Part shown: piece after piece, positions 14,528 to 14,616 of the stretch
Layout of the letters: each line of letters begins with the position of its first letter
Position numbering within the stretch: the first letter of the stretch is position 1
From: Clostridium sp.
GTDB lineage: Bacteria; Bacillota; Clostridia; Acetivibrionales; Acetivibrionaceae
NCBI GenBank assembly: GCA_012841175.1
Contig: DUVG01000104.1
Location: forward strand, 1-14,616
DNA: 14,616 nt
Reading direction: 5' to 3'
Translations under genes and position numbers: made by a program
Notes under the pieces: model-generated
Told to the model about the DNA's origin: nothing
Seen by the model: only the letters and a program-made list of their open reading frames with translations
Database searches by the model: none

Positions 14528-14616
14528 TTAATATACCTCATTTCATATTACATTTTAAACTGCAATATTTATGTTTCCTTCTTTTTTATTTTTTATGTGC
14601 TTTCTTTTAAGTAAAA

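Noticed and set aside
14528..14616. Possible tail of an upstream gene or promoter for the Mur-like gene
   Set aside because: Frames on the minus strand close quickly, and no -35/-10 pair has acceptable spacing; too little sequence to decide.
1..14616. Search for a defence system, prophage, transposon or CRISPR array
   Set aside because: No transposase, integrase, repeat-spacer pattern, nuclease-toxin pair or foreign-looking gene block; gene content and direction fit a conserved chromosomal cluster.

Overview
The window reads as chromosomal DNA from a low-G+C Gram-positive anaerobe, most likely a member of the class Clostridia. I base this on the AT-rich composition, strong GGAGG-type ribosome binding sites, the PrkC/Stp kinase-phosphatase pair, and several Clostridia-typical families (DUF116 protein, YugP-type zinc peptidase, tandem-OB SSB-like protein, Gx transporter). 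I cannot fix the genus by eye. All 14 genes I accept lie on the minus strand, so transcription runs from high to low coordinates. There are no rRNA or tRNA genes, CRISPR arrays or insertion sequences that I can recognise.

Region A (14616 to about 11447, three small transcription units). First comes a gene for a short protein that looks like a Mur ligase middle domain with a degraded P-loop. It is followed by a predicted sigma-A-type promoter and a three-gene operon: a tandem OB-fold SSB-like protein, a membrane-anchored NusG domain II protein, and a six-helix Gx transporter-family protein. The last two resemble, in type and order, the EetA/EetB pair of flavin-based extracellular electron transfer loci. 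A small stand-alone P-loop NTPase of unknown role follows, with its own extended -10 promoter and one or two hairpin terminators behind it.

Region B (11284 to 1, one long conserved cluster). The order is priA, def, fmt, DUF116 protein, zinc metallopeptidase, rsmB, rlmN, stp, prkC, rsgA (cut by the window edge). Without the two membrane proteins, this is the Bacillus subtilis order priA-def-fmt-rsmB-rlmN-prpC-prkC-rsgA. The genes join replication restart (PriA), maturation of protein N-termini (Fmt formylates initiator tRNA, Def removes the formyl group), rRNA modification (RsmB, RlmN), a signalling pair that reads cell-wall fragments (PrkC, Stp), and 30S subunit maturation (RsgA). Several genes overlap or nearly abut, and I see no convincing internal terminator, so at least most of the cluster is probably one operon starting at an extended -10 promoter before priA.

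The window is mostly conserved housekeeping DNA. I did not find a clear new defence or mobile system. The items most worth a second look are the EetA/EetB-like pair, the degenerate Mur-like protein, the orphan P-loop protein, the cysteine-rich DUF116 membrane protein, and the regulatory architecture of the 285-base gap before priA. Six of 14 genes start with GTG or TTG. No gap exceeds 300 bases.
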